Shown piece after piece: positions 1 to 11,800 of a DNA stretch of 64,000 nucleotides. The notes beneath the pieces are model-generated. The model did no database searches and had not been told where the DNA came from. It was given only the letters and a program-made list of their open reading frames with translations. The translations under genes were made by a program, and so were the position numbers. The DNA comes from Hydractinia symbiolongicarpus. Its lineage: Eukaryota; Cnidaria; Hydrozoa; Anthoathecata; Hydractiniidae. The stretch covers positions 25,732,001 through 25,796,000 of the forward strand of contig NC_079883.1 in assembly GCF_029227915.1 (NCBI RefSeq). Direction: 5' to 3'. Positions within the stretch are counted from its first letter, which is position 1. Every line of letters starts with the position of its first letter.

Positions 1-13
1 GTGTTGTACTTAC

Positions 14-139
14 TACGACGGCAGTGATCTTGTGTTTTTCCAATCCAGTAATGCTTTGAAGTCTTTCCAATACATCAAGTATCACTGGATATCTTTCAAC
101 CAAGCCTTGAGCGAAATCATTTATAGTGTCAATAAGCAT
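14..139 (-). CDS. First coding exon of a gene leaving the left edge (REEP5/6-like?)
   Basis: The ATG at 139 opens 42 codons that end exactly at a GTAAGT donor (8-13). The encoded N terminus (MLIDTINDFAQGLVERYP, then a stretch ending ERLQSITGLEKHKITAVV) resembles the start of REEP5/REEP6 endoplasmic-reticulum shaping proteins, where a short helix and a KTGV-type motif precede the first hairpin. The match is short and the transmembrane part lies outside the window, so the family is a guess; that this is an exon is better supported. Confidence 0.4.
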
Positions 140-889
140 ACCGAACCAGCAGTTTCTTTGAGACGAGAACGAGTTTTAGATTTTTGTCCGTATGATGTTA
201 ACGGCTGTTTTGTCTGTGGTATTAGATGACGTTAAATTTGTTTATATGACGTCAAATAACAACTTCGCAATATTATAAATTTCCGTCTGGTTAAGTAAGT
301 TTAATTTTGGCTTGATTACTCCCATGAAAATTAGGATTTTTTCTTGCACGTAGAAAAATAGGTGTATAAATTATTATATTACATTACAGTGATTTTAATT
401 GACGCAATGCGAGAAAAACTTATCTCAACGATGGAGTGTTGCGTCTACGTTTTACATGCACCGAGAAAGAAACTGTTCTTTACTTCATTATTTCGGCCGT
501 TTCACTATACAAAGAACTATTGACATTGTAAACAAATTTAAGTTTAATTGTGTCAATAATTTTGAGTCTTTTATCGGGATAACAGATAATTAGGATATTA
601 AAATACACTAAATTTCGCGAATTTTGGGATTTTTCGCGAAATCTGATCACCGGAATTTCTTTTAAAAAACACAAATTTGATTCTGCAGTAAAATGATATG
701 ACAAAAGTAATTCCAACGATGAGACAACATTTTTGTCCCTATTTTTTGAGATTAGGCAACGCAAGACATGTTTAAAGATTGAAACAACAATTTACGTATG
801 CTATTTTCCATGCCAACAACTTCAAAAGAAACATTCGACTACAACTGCTAAAGATTTTTTCATAATATCATGTTTGGCCATCTTATTGT
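140..889. other. Intergenic, no gene seen
   Basis: Between the left-edge exon and the SINE I see only AT-rich sequence with short chance ORFs. The bases just above 139 would be the promoter of the left-edge gene; no clear TATA or initiator stands out. Confidence 0.4.
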
Positions 890-1085
890 GTAGCGTGTGG
901 CGCGTGGCCTTGTGGTTACAGAGTTCGCTTCGTAATCACAAGATCCGTAGTTCGGTCCCCAACACGGGCATGTTTCGCGAGTGTCTTCATCACAGCTACG
1001 GGCCAACCCATGCCATGTGAGGGAAGGGAAATTAGGTAGGCAATGCCAGGTATTCAGAACACAGGACCCACATATTCAAAATAAT
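890..1085 (+). mobile_element. tRNA-derived SINE
   Basis: A GC-richer patch holds a polymerase III A-box-like sequence (TGGCCTTGTGG, about 905-915) and a B-box-like sequence (AGTTCGGTCCC, about 949-959) about 34 bases apart. A non-tRNA body follows, and the patch ends near an A/T-rich ATAATAATATT tail. The arrangement is that of a tRNA-derived SINE. It cannot be a functional tRNA because the acceptor stem is absent. Confidence 0.6.
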
Positions 1086-2286
1086 AATATTAATTCGAAA
1101 TTTAATGTGTGCGCAAAATTTCAGGTGTAAGTTATCCGTGAAATTAAATTACAGAGAAACTTTAGCGATGGCCGAAAACTTTATTTACACCATAGTCACT
1201 CGAAAATAAAAATGTGACTATGTTTATACGTGTTACAACACGCACCAGTCAACCGTATTAGTTTGGAAAAAGTCAAAAAAACTGTTCTTTTGTTATAAAA
1301 TATTTTCTTATCGGCCAACTAGTGTACAAACACGAAATATAAAGCTATTCAAATATACTATTCTAACAAAAAAAAACAAATAAAGATGGAACTATTATTA
1401 TTTATAAAAAAATTAAGTCAAGAATATTTATAATTTTCCTATCTAGCTAACTCTAGAAAGGGACCTTTAGGCGGCAGCTACTTAAACTCTAAGAATTGCA
1501 AGATAATAACACTTTTTCACAAGCAATATCTTAAAAGCAACATGGGATATGAATCCTTTAAAAAGCCAAGTAATTCGTAAGCGACAGTACACTCAAAGTG
1601 CGGCTTTAAGCTTCCGCCAAAATTTATTGTAGCTTGAATACCTTGGCATCAGTAACGGGCGTTCAAACCTACAACCTTTGCGCTTCGTCAGGTGCATAAA
1701 AATGTATTATCACGTGGTATATTATTGATCACGTGTGATAATTAATACATAATTTTATTATATTCAAAGGAAATTCAGTATTTTTACAACCTATTTAGAT
1801 AGTGCAGGGGAACAAGAATACATCAAGCTAAAAATCTAAGACTTTGTTACAATAAGGACGAAGTCTCATGTTTAAAATTTAACTAGGTTTGTTCAGAACG
1901 TTCTTGATGTAAAACGTATCCCACAATACAGTTGCAAGGCGAAAAAGCTTCACGCGCCCTATCCTAACCATCGAATAAAATTATAATCTACAAATTCTAA
2001 TTTAATTCTGAAACACATGTGCGTTTTTAACATAAAGGATACATCGTATTAGCCACAGTACCACTAAGTTGTGCTAGAGATAATAAAGTGGTTGAACTAT
2101 TTAGAACTGCGGCTAACACGAAGAATTCTGCAATTTTCTCGCCATTAACGTGAACAGCAGAATGTTAAACGAGATACATAATACCTTAAAACGACGTCTT
2201 GTCGCGTGATAAGAATCTACTCTGCAAAACACGATAAGTAAGGTTAGATTTTGATCGAAATCCTGGAAAAACATGAAAACCCGAGG
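1086..2286. other. Intergenic, no gene seen
   Basis: AT-rich sequence with no ORF above 60 codons, no splice-bounded coding patch and no obvious repeat. It separates the left-edge gene from the 3' end of EPG5. Confidence 0.4.
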
Positions 2287-2486
2287 TCAATTTATTGAAA
2301 ACCCAAGGTCAATTTATTCTCAAACCCTGACTCACACGACTGTTTAAAAGACTTTGCTCGCCTTGCGTGAATTTGGTAAAAAGGGCGGAACGAACTACAT
2401 TAGATTGCATACAAACGATAATGTAAAAGCAGTGACGAAAAAATAAAGTGGAACTCGGGAGAAGACAAACGCATGCGCATGTGCAT
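2287..2486 (-). terminator. EPG5: EPG5 3' UTR with poly(A) signals
   Basis: Downstream of the EPG5 stop, two AATAAA hexamers occur on the minus strand (TTTATT at 2291-2296 and 2313-2318 on the plus strand), each inside a near-repeat of about 21 bases. These would place the mRNA end near 2270-2300. The cleavage site is inferred, not seen. Confidence 0.5.
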
Positions 2487-2829
2487 TCACACAACTGTCG
2501 CTGCGATAAAATTTTCTTTGTCAAAGAATTGTTTGCACAGATAAACTAACAAAGAACACCCGTCGATAATGCTGTACTGTGAATCTCCAACGAAACCCAA
2601 AACCCACTGTACTTGCTCCTTCATCGATTGATATGCTTTGTTTTTTAAAAAACTTTCAACGTTTGAGAACGCTTTTTCAGCTTCGGTTGTCGCCCGGGAT
2701 GAAGAGTCAGTTGGGTAGAGTATGCGTATAGCGCCTGGTGCATTAATGGTGTAACGAAGTGACACTCCGCCTGAGGTGGGAAGTTGGCACAGAAGGAATA
2801 GGTGTAACATTTTGGCGGCGAATCGAAAC
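2487..2829 (-). CDS. EPG5: EPG5 exon 32 (C terminus and stop)
   Basis: The final coding exon completes the phase-2 codon, reads [17 protein letters not shown] and ends in a stop at 2487. The C-terminal [18 protein letters not shown] parallels the vertebrate CLQDGKSFLALLVNCLYP block. The last dozen residues (ENFIAATVV) have no recognisable counterpart. Confidence 0.92.
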
Positions 2830-5800
2830 CTAAGAGAATAAATTTTGCATGATGAGATTACAATACCACTATTTTCAATAAGTCATCGAGAGCAATACAA
2901 TAACGGTTAAATTACATAGAAATATAGGTCCATGGGGCAGTTGTAAACAGTTCACACATCAAGGCTATTTCACATTAAACTGATATTCCAACTGGGTAGA
3001 ATATTCGCAATATCTGATTGGCTAAAACATGATGGTATTTTTAATACAAAAGTCTAAAGGTTTTAAATCATGTGCCTTAACTGACGAAATGTTTAAATAT
3101 TACACCAAAACAGAATATCCGCTCAATGTAAAACGGCCTTTATTTTTCTTTTGTACACTTTTAGTTCACTTTAATTTTTTTTTTCAAAAAAAGCCGCTGT
3201 TAGCTATAAATACTTACTCTTTCGTCAACGCGCTTTTTCTACCAATCCCGATTGCTCCCAAAACACCGGAGTAGGTTTTGTCTTCACCATGAATTTGGCA
3301 AGCATGTGAAAGATACAGCATGTTCTTAGCTAATAATTGCATCTGCTGTTGATTTTGATGTTGCGAGATTTGCATCCGAACAATATCAAAAATTTGCAAC
3401 CAAAGCAAAATGATTTTGCTTTCACTCCCTTTATCCAGTTGAATCCTAGTACACCACTGTACAGCGTCAGTCAGAATGTTTAATTGTTCCCCTGGAGATT
3501 TCGCTTGTGGTATACGATGTAGGTTATAAGAGTACAATGTTAGCAAGGCTTTTTGTTTCAGCGCTTCCTGCACGAATTCTGAAATATTTAATTCTGGAAC
3601 TACAAATGCCTGTAAAATAGGTAACCACGCGTTTCTTAGCTCATCGTCAGCTAATCGGAAAAAATGACACGATATAGCAGTCTCCAGCAGGGCGATCATT
3701 TGTTCAATGCTAGCCAGTGATCTAGATGCGGCGGAGATAAATGACAGCACAATCATACCGCATTGAGATTCCAGTAAGTAGGTCTCAATGGTGGACTTTA
3801 TAACATCGAACACAGGACCCGAAGAAATTGTGTTGAATAAGTTCAAACAAGTGCAAGCATGATACACTAACTCTTCCATGGGTTTTACACTGTTGTACGC
3901 AATAGTCGATTCGACAGTTCGTAGTAAATTATACACGACAAAGCGAAAGTCCTGAATGCGGTGTTGGCACGTCACACAACGTGTTAAAAGCGTCACGACA
4001 ACGTTAACGTACAAATTACGTTTAGCTGTTACTATGTCGTTGGTTTCTTTGTTGCTGTGGTAACAACAAACCTCCTTAATTAAACCCAAAGTGCTCCACA
4101 CGTACGAGTCTTTCTCTAAAATTAATGTCGAGTCAGCGTTTTCAGAATACCATTTCAGTGCATGCGCTGTATCCTCCAATCCTAATGTATTCCATTTAAA
4201 CGTATTTGCAGCTGTAAATAAGTAAACCAATTTTGAGGCCGACGTATCCAAAACAATTTTATCAGACGCCATCATGACGAAAATATTCAGGAGTTGTTGG
4301 TGTAGACGACTTATATCACTTTTGTTACCAGATTCTAAATAAGTGGTTACGACGGCTGGCCAATTGATTTCGGCCAACAAACTGCCGAGAAATCGGAAAG
4401 CAGAGGGATACGCGTCATGAGCCTAAAAAAATGAAACGACAATACATTATATCTTAGTGGTGTTCTGTAGCAAAACACTGTGATATTACTTGATTACGTG
4501 ATACATAAAAATGACCCTTAACCAACTTTAAAGTCGTTAATTTTTCGAAGCAAACTTTGTGCATTCATTTTTAGTTTTTCGGACTATCTGTTCAATTATG
4601 ATGGTTGCAACAACATTGCATTGCATGCGCCTGAGAAAATCGCACTGCAGCCCCAGCGCTTAAGCTGACGATTCTGAAAAACAAAGTTAAACTTCAAATT
4701 TCCTTCTTACCTGTAACACGCAGCTCAACTCTTGTATGGTAGGACAGTACAAAGACCAAGGCAATATCGTCAACAGGCTATGGAACAGCTGTAACGATTG
4801 CTCCTCTTTGACCGCAGGTACTATAGACACAAAATAATACGTCCAAACAACATTCAACAAACCGCAATATCCATTCTCGCTCCCGTGTAAATCAATGACC
4901 AGCCGAATAGCTTCAATAAAGGACTGAATCACAGTAAGAACAGATTCTATTCTCAGTAAGCTCCATATCTTTCCCGGTGTTCGTGGCAGAATCAAAGGTT
5001 GGTAAACGGCCACTATAGACTCCCATAAATCATGCAGAATCTGATCTTTGTTGTATTCATTCATTAAACTTATTTCATGTACAATGTTTCGCTGTAACAA
5101 GCCAAACAACACCATGTTCACCTGTTTAATGTAGGGATTCCATACTTCGTACAACGCATCCAGGTGGTGGTTGAGTTGATCAACATTGTTTTGAAAATAT
5201 CCAGCAATGAAAGGAATTGTTTCTTTGATTTGGCCAACCGAAAGAGAGCTCTCGTTCGCACGTGGTGACTCTTGTTTGTCGTAACCAAGGCAGGCGACAA
5301 AATCGCCCCAGCATATTGTGGCTATTGAAGAGCTAGACGAACCGTTTAAAAGTTCTTGTAGTACTTTACTAAAATATTCCTCCACATTACTGCTCAACAA
5401 CGTGATCATGTGACCACGGATAACTTCTAATACGACTAGTTCCTCGGTATTTGGTTGTGCACCGACCTTACAGAGCGCAGTCATAATAAGTGTGACCATT
5501 TCTCTTCGGTCTAACAGGGTAGGATTGCTAGCTAACCAGCTAACCATATCGAATTTCGAAAACAACACAAAAACCGTGGTCTCATTGCCCGCGCTCATGA
5601 ACGTAACAATTTTGGAATATAACTTTACGAAATTTTCGGGTGAGTTGATTGGTGCAAAATGAGGCGCCAAAAACATGATTGATGAATTTTGATTCAATAT
5701 AGCGTCTAACAGTGGCAGCTGTTCGGTTGAATGGTTTGTAATAAATTTCTACACGAACAAAAATAAGATTAGGATAATGTAAGCTGCGAAAGGAAAAAAA

Positions 5801-8800
5801 AAATGCTGTAAAAAACAACAACAACACAGGTTGCATCTAAGTTTTTATTTCTTTTTGAAGACATTTTTTCAGAAATACAGTTTAAGAAACAGTGAAACGC
5901 AATGTATATGGTAGTACGAACTGAAAAATAGGTAGCCCATTTTAGGTTAGATGTCTAAACACGGATTGAAAGCACACTAACCAATTTTTTCAACATTGAG
6001 GAATGACAAAAAAATATTACTGTAAATATATTACCTTTCCGAGTTTTTCCACCTCTGTGGAGAAGAACTGGATAGCCGGTGGGCACCTCTTGACGTCATC
6101 ATCGATGAGTTGCGCGAGCAAGTAAAACATTTTCCGTGCACTATCTTGCAATTCCAATCTCTGTGGGTTGCTCAGCGTGTCAAACCCTTCGGCTAACTTG
6201 TCAACAATGTTTTCCACGTGTACCACACTTAAACACAACTCCACCGGAGTGCTCGTGACCAATGTTTTTATTAGATCCTTAGAAGCGTTGCGATTGTCGT
6301 TGAGTAGTGTGGCTATTCGATCACGAAGATGAAGTTCTCGAAACTTAAAAAGGAAGGTGAAGTTTCACAATAAAATACACATCGTAGTATTCAATTCTTA
6401 ATTAGTTATTAAGCTTTTGAAATATTTGAAAAAAACACACAAAAAGAGGGACAATACGTAGAGTACTGACGGCAAAAACATTAAACAAACCACTAGTCAA
6501 CTTAAATATTAGCGGGGAGTGAAAATCAAAAAGGAACTTTAGATATAATTCAAATACATGTTTCTTTCAAGCAAGCGAAAATTCGAAATCTGCTATATGC
6601 TTACGTTACGTTAAACTATAAAAAATTAAACGTTGCCTGGTAACCTATATGGACAGGTATAGTGGTACTAATGAAGCCTAATTCTGTCTAACTAAAACAG
6701 CTGAAGAAGAACGCATAATAAGGCTGAACAATATGCTTGATATATACTTAAGAAATCCCCCTACTTTAGCGTGAATAGGCTTATGAGGGTTATGCTTATC
6801 AAAAGAAAACCATGTAGTTTGTTTACGTTGCACAAATGTCGTATTGAATGTTCATCCTTTGTTTCATCGATATGCTGGAGCGTTAGGGTAAAGTTTGCGC
6901 ATGTGTAAGGTTTTGTATCGCAGCACAAAGAGAAACAAACAAAATAACACGTGAATAAACACTAGCAAATACCTGAATACGACACTGAGCAGGCCCAATG
7001 CATCCTCCCTTTTTTTGTTTTTTTCTTCCATCACAAGGTATCCACACTGCCACTGATCTTGTTACCATGTCGTACAAGTCTGGCAAGAGTTCAATAAATT
7101 CCGAATCTAACCCAACATGGGATGCCATTAGAGTAGAGGCAGATTTAGCATATTGCACAATCACTTCCAGATCGTTCCCAACATCTTGAACTAAACGTGG
7201 TCTTGTTAGCAAAATATGGTACGGTATTTCGGCTACCGGTGGTTCAAGAACAACAACTGGAGGGGGTGGAGCAGGCTTGGTTTCATCATTAAGTCTCTTT
7301 GTGATCTTTTGACCAGCTGAAATTAAAACAATAATACAGTTAGACAAAAATTATACAGTTAAATTAGCACAGGGTAGAATATATGTAAAAAATAAATTTC
7401 ACATTTTTGGTCTTGAATAAACTGGATATTTTTTAACTCACCAGTAACTTGCATTACAATGTCTGCGACGTTATCTGCAGACTTCTTTAAGTTCACGGGT
7501 TGGTACACGGAATGCACCCATAAACTCGAGAGCGTTTCAATCTCTTTCAAGAGAGTTGCACTATCCATATAATCATGCCATAGGTCCTAAAAAATGATGT
7601 TCTAAACCACGATCTTGAACTTTTTATATAAGACAAAAAGAGTTTTAATTATTTTTCAAATATGGAAAAAAGCATCAGTCAGTCAATGCTCTGCAAGAGG
7701 TAGGCGACAAAGTCGCTACTTTTGCACGCACATAGGCCAGACAGACGGCGTTTAAAATTGGCTACTCGTATTCTCCAGTACACTGCACAACGAAACAATC
7801 TACGTCGGGGTTCCACAAAGGCCCCTAAATTCGTGAGCAATGGCTATGCGTATATTTTAAGAGTTGGATGTAACGAAAAAACCCTAGATCCAAAGTCCAC
7901 TCTAAACATTGACACGTGTAAATGTGACATAGCCTTTTGATTGCAGTATTGTTACTATTAATTCAAAGATGCACCACTGCAAAGTCACTTTTAAGGTTAA
8001 AATGTATACTTAATAGGCGGTCTTAGATGTATGGGTGTGTTCACTTGCTTAGCCAGATCACAAATAGCGCAAAACAAATCCACATTAAATGTGAAAATAG
8101 GCTTGATGGTGTCTGTTTCTTTTTAAAAAATGGCATAAAATTTTTATTACATCAGGGCCAAAACACACACAAACCTTGTTTCCTTGAAAGATTTTCAACA
8201 ACAAATCTGGGTGGTAGACATCGGGTAATGAAGTCAAATATAAATTGGCATCGTGTAGTCTCGATTCCTCCAACCACAGAGCTAAACCTTGGTACAACCT
8301 ATGAGCAAAAAACGAATGTTTATAACAACCTCCTTGCAAATGTTGCACTACATGTTACGAAAGTTTCATGCTAACGCTAGCATAAGTTATATACAGACAA
8401 AAAAGTTGTGACAATTTAAGTAGAAATACTTGATGACATATATTCGGTTCTCTCTGTACTATCCTGTGTTCTGTGTATTGTGTACACCGAAGTGGGATTT
8501 AAAGCTATCAGCTTCGGATTCAAGACTGTCAACTTCAGATTCAAAGCTGTCAGCTTCGGGTTTAAATCTGTCAGCTTCGGATTCAAAGCCGTCAGCTTCG
8601 GATTCATTCGGATAAGAAGTAAAGTGCGCTAACCATCAACCATCCTCGAGAAGCTGCCATATATTTCTTAAATAAAAAACGCAGTGAAATACGTGACTTA
8701 CTTAGACAATGTCTGGTGATAGTGCTCGCTATACACGTGTTCTTTTTCCGTCATATTCCAAGACCTGTTTTGGCTGCACTGCGACTCTGAAGAGTCCCTT

Positions 8801-11800
8801 GCGACACCTTTGTCTTGATGGTACGACGCTATCGAATACAAAGTCGTCTTCATTCTTTTCGCCAGCGAAGCAGAAGAAAAATTCTCAAAGAATCTTAACC
8901 CGATACCAACTCTTGATGGCAGTCTATATATAAAAAAATACCAAAGTGAAGTGGTTTTAATTACCTCTTTATAACCCACTGCAATCACGCGGAAGGGATG
9001 CAGTGTTGTGTGAACCAAATAAATAGAAGTTAAGTTGCTTTTCAACGGTATGTAACGAACTTTTAATATTACCCTGATTCTTCGGAAGGTTTTTGCAAAA
9101 ATATTAAAAAGAATTTTTGCCAAATTATTGGTAGGAAAGGATGATCTTTCGGCGTTGCCATAGCTTGTTCACCCCATCGATAGATACTCAAATAATTCAA
9201 CGGCGGGATGTAGAAAGATTTGATTGAAGAGAGTGCTTTCTAAAAAAATATAAAACTGAGTATGAAGATCATTAAGAAGTAAGTATCTATGACAATCTTG
9301 TTTATTTAAAAAAATGGACTTGTGGATATTCCCTCGGGCAAATCATACATAGCGAATGCTTCCAGTTGTTAAACCAATCAAGAACTGTACATAGTGGACG
9401 CCTCCAGTTGTTAAACCAATCAAGAACTGTACATAGTGGACGCCTCCAGTTGTTAAACCAATCAAGAACTGTACATAGTGGACGCCTCCAGTTGTTCAAC
9501 CAATCAAGAACTGTACATAATGGATGCATACATTAAGTTTTTAAGATAGGTCTGCAGACCTCCCTTCACTCTATACAGTTGCCTGCCGTGAACCATAATA
9601 TTTCAGATTCTGCTTTGTAAGATGACAAAAACTTTGATTTTTTGCGTCTTGCAATTTGTCAGCATTACTTAAAAACGTAACTGCCCTCCACTCTTTTTTT
9701 TGTAAAAAAAAAGGTTAGAGTTTTTCAGTAAAGCAGCGCAAAAAGAGGGAACATCGATAATAGAAAAAAAATGGTTCCCTAAATCTGATGTGTTTTATGC
9801 TATACTCCTCAGTCACTTGCAAGAAAATCGATGCCAAAGAAAAAGCGAACTGCACATTCTTCTTATCAGCAAAAATATATAAATTTAATAAATAACACGA
9901 TGCATTGATCAGAAATTAGTACTCTAGATTAAATCAAATTTCATTCATTCGTCAACCCAAGGATATTTGTTTGGTTTCTAATTTTTAACAAGTGTTACGG
10001 GGTCGGCCGTCTTCGATTTACACGCTATTTTGTGTGCCCGTCGCACGACGCCATTTAAATAAAAGGTGTACAAAATTACCTTGTACGCTTGCTCCAGTGG
10101 TATGGAAGTGTTCATACTCATTTCAGTCGCAATCTCTTTCCACAAACCGATTTCTTCTTCAAACTTCATTTCAGTTGACAAGATGACGTAAGCATAATAG
10201 CAAAAATCTGTTGTCTAAAAATATGTCGTTCGGTAAAACGCAAAAGTACAATACCCTATTTCGATCAATTGTCCTTCAAGGCGATTTTTTCTGTTAAACT
10301 TCATATTAACAAATGAGGGGAGAGGTAGACGAATTCATTTATTCTGAATCAGAAAAAGAAGATAAATGCTCTAGTCTGATTATTCATACCCGAATGTTCA
10401 TATTATTTATTTATTCATTCATTCATTCATTCAATTTTTTACATTAAAACGTTTCCTTTTTTTAGGGGTGCCTGGAACTTTAAACAAACAGAACTTACAG
10501 GTGTGATCATGTAGGATATTGGTTGATTGGAAGTGGAAATCCATGACATCACAGATGACAGCAACCCACGTGACGTTTGTGAAGATAAAAGTACCTAAAG
10601 GATAAAACAGACTAAATTAATACATGCTTGACAAATGGTAAATATAGTATGAAAAAGGAACCAGTGTATGCTTTATGATGCACAGAGAATTTAACGACGG
10701 ATGCCAAAAAAACTCTTAATGGAGAAATATTAAGTTTTGCTATTGTATGTCATAAAATCAATATGTGTCTAATATGGATGTCCCATAGATACTTATCAAA
10801 TTTATCAACAACTTGCAGCCACCAACGGAGTTAATTATAAAACAATCCATACCTCTCGATGTTCATGGTAGAAATAATCGAGCAATATATCGAGCCCACC
10901 AGGAACAGTAAAAGAAACTTTGCACAAATTATCCATTTGATAGAGCACGCCACAATCTCTAAAAAATAACGTAGCGTAGTAGGTAGTCAGCAAAAATCCA
11001 GACGGTTGCCAGACACGTTTTTAAGATCCGGAAAAACTTCATTTTAAATCATATTGCTACCCTGAAGGATTAATTTGATCGTGAGGTTGAAGAATCAGCC
11101 TTTTCTGACAGACACACATATTTACATCGTACATTTATATTGTACACATTTTGTTGGTGATTTACTTTTTACGCCTATTGGTGTGCATCATGTAAGGACA
11201 CATATCAATGTGATTTTCCTACTAGGTAGTAGTAGTATTACAAACAAAAGAATCACACCTAGACCAATATGGTAGCCTCAACAGTGAATGTATCCAAAAT
11301 TTGATCGATTTATGCGCCTGTACATCGGAGTGTTCTTTGGACTTTAGAACTTGTGAAGTTATCAATGCAGCCAACTTTTGACTGTATGTACCAGCGATAA
11401 AATATTGCCATAGTTTCTCAGTGTAACCAGCTTTGTTGACATCGATGTGAATGAGTGTGTTCAAGATCTTTAGAAAACTAAATTACAAACTGACTGTTAT
11501 TAAAAAATGATACCAAACATAAGCAGGTCGATGTAATGTAATATTTTTTGTGAATATAAGACTTTTCGTTTCATGAAGGTTTTATAAAGCAGTAACATAA
11601 TACATATCCCAGGAAAAAAAAGCAATCTTTTTTACTACACTACAACCTAGATCTTCTTCCCCTCACCTCGGAAATAATTTTGAATTTACTTCTCTCTTCT
11701 TTACTTCTCATTTTTGGTTGAAAACAATAAATATAAACCGAAACCTTGAAAGAGGCATAGGAGGAACGCTTACAAGCTTTAGAATAATTTTAGGGTAGAT

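Noticed and set aside
890-1000. Functional tRNA gene
   Set aside because: A and B boxes are present, but no acceptor stem or proper anticodon arm can be folded; SINE fits better.
9302-9529. Repeat protein with 14-residue units
   Set aside because: Lies wholly in an EPG5 intron and arises from a 42-bp tandem repeat; no exon borders.
11250-11258. Alternative EPG5 exon 20 donor (GTCTAG at about 11265)
   Set aside because: It breaks the phase with exon 21 and loses the conserved Trp-x-Arg alignment; the GTGTGA donor keeps both.
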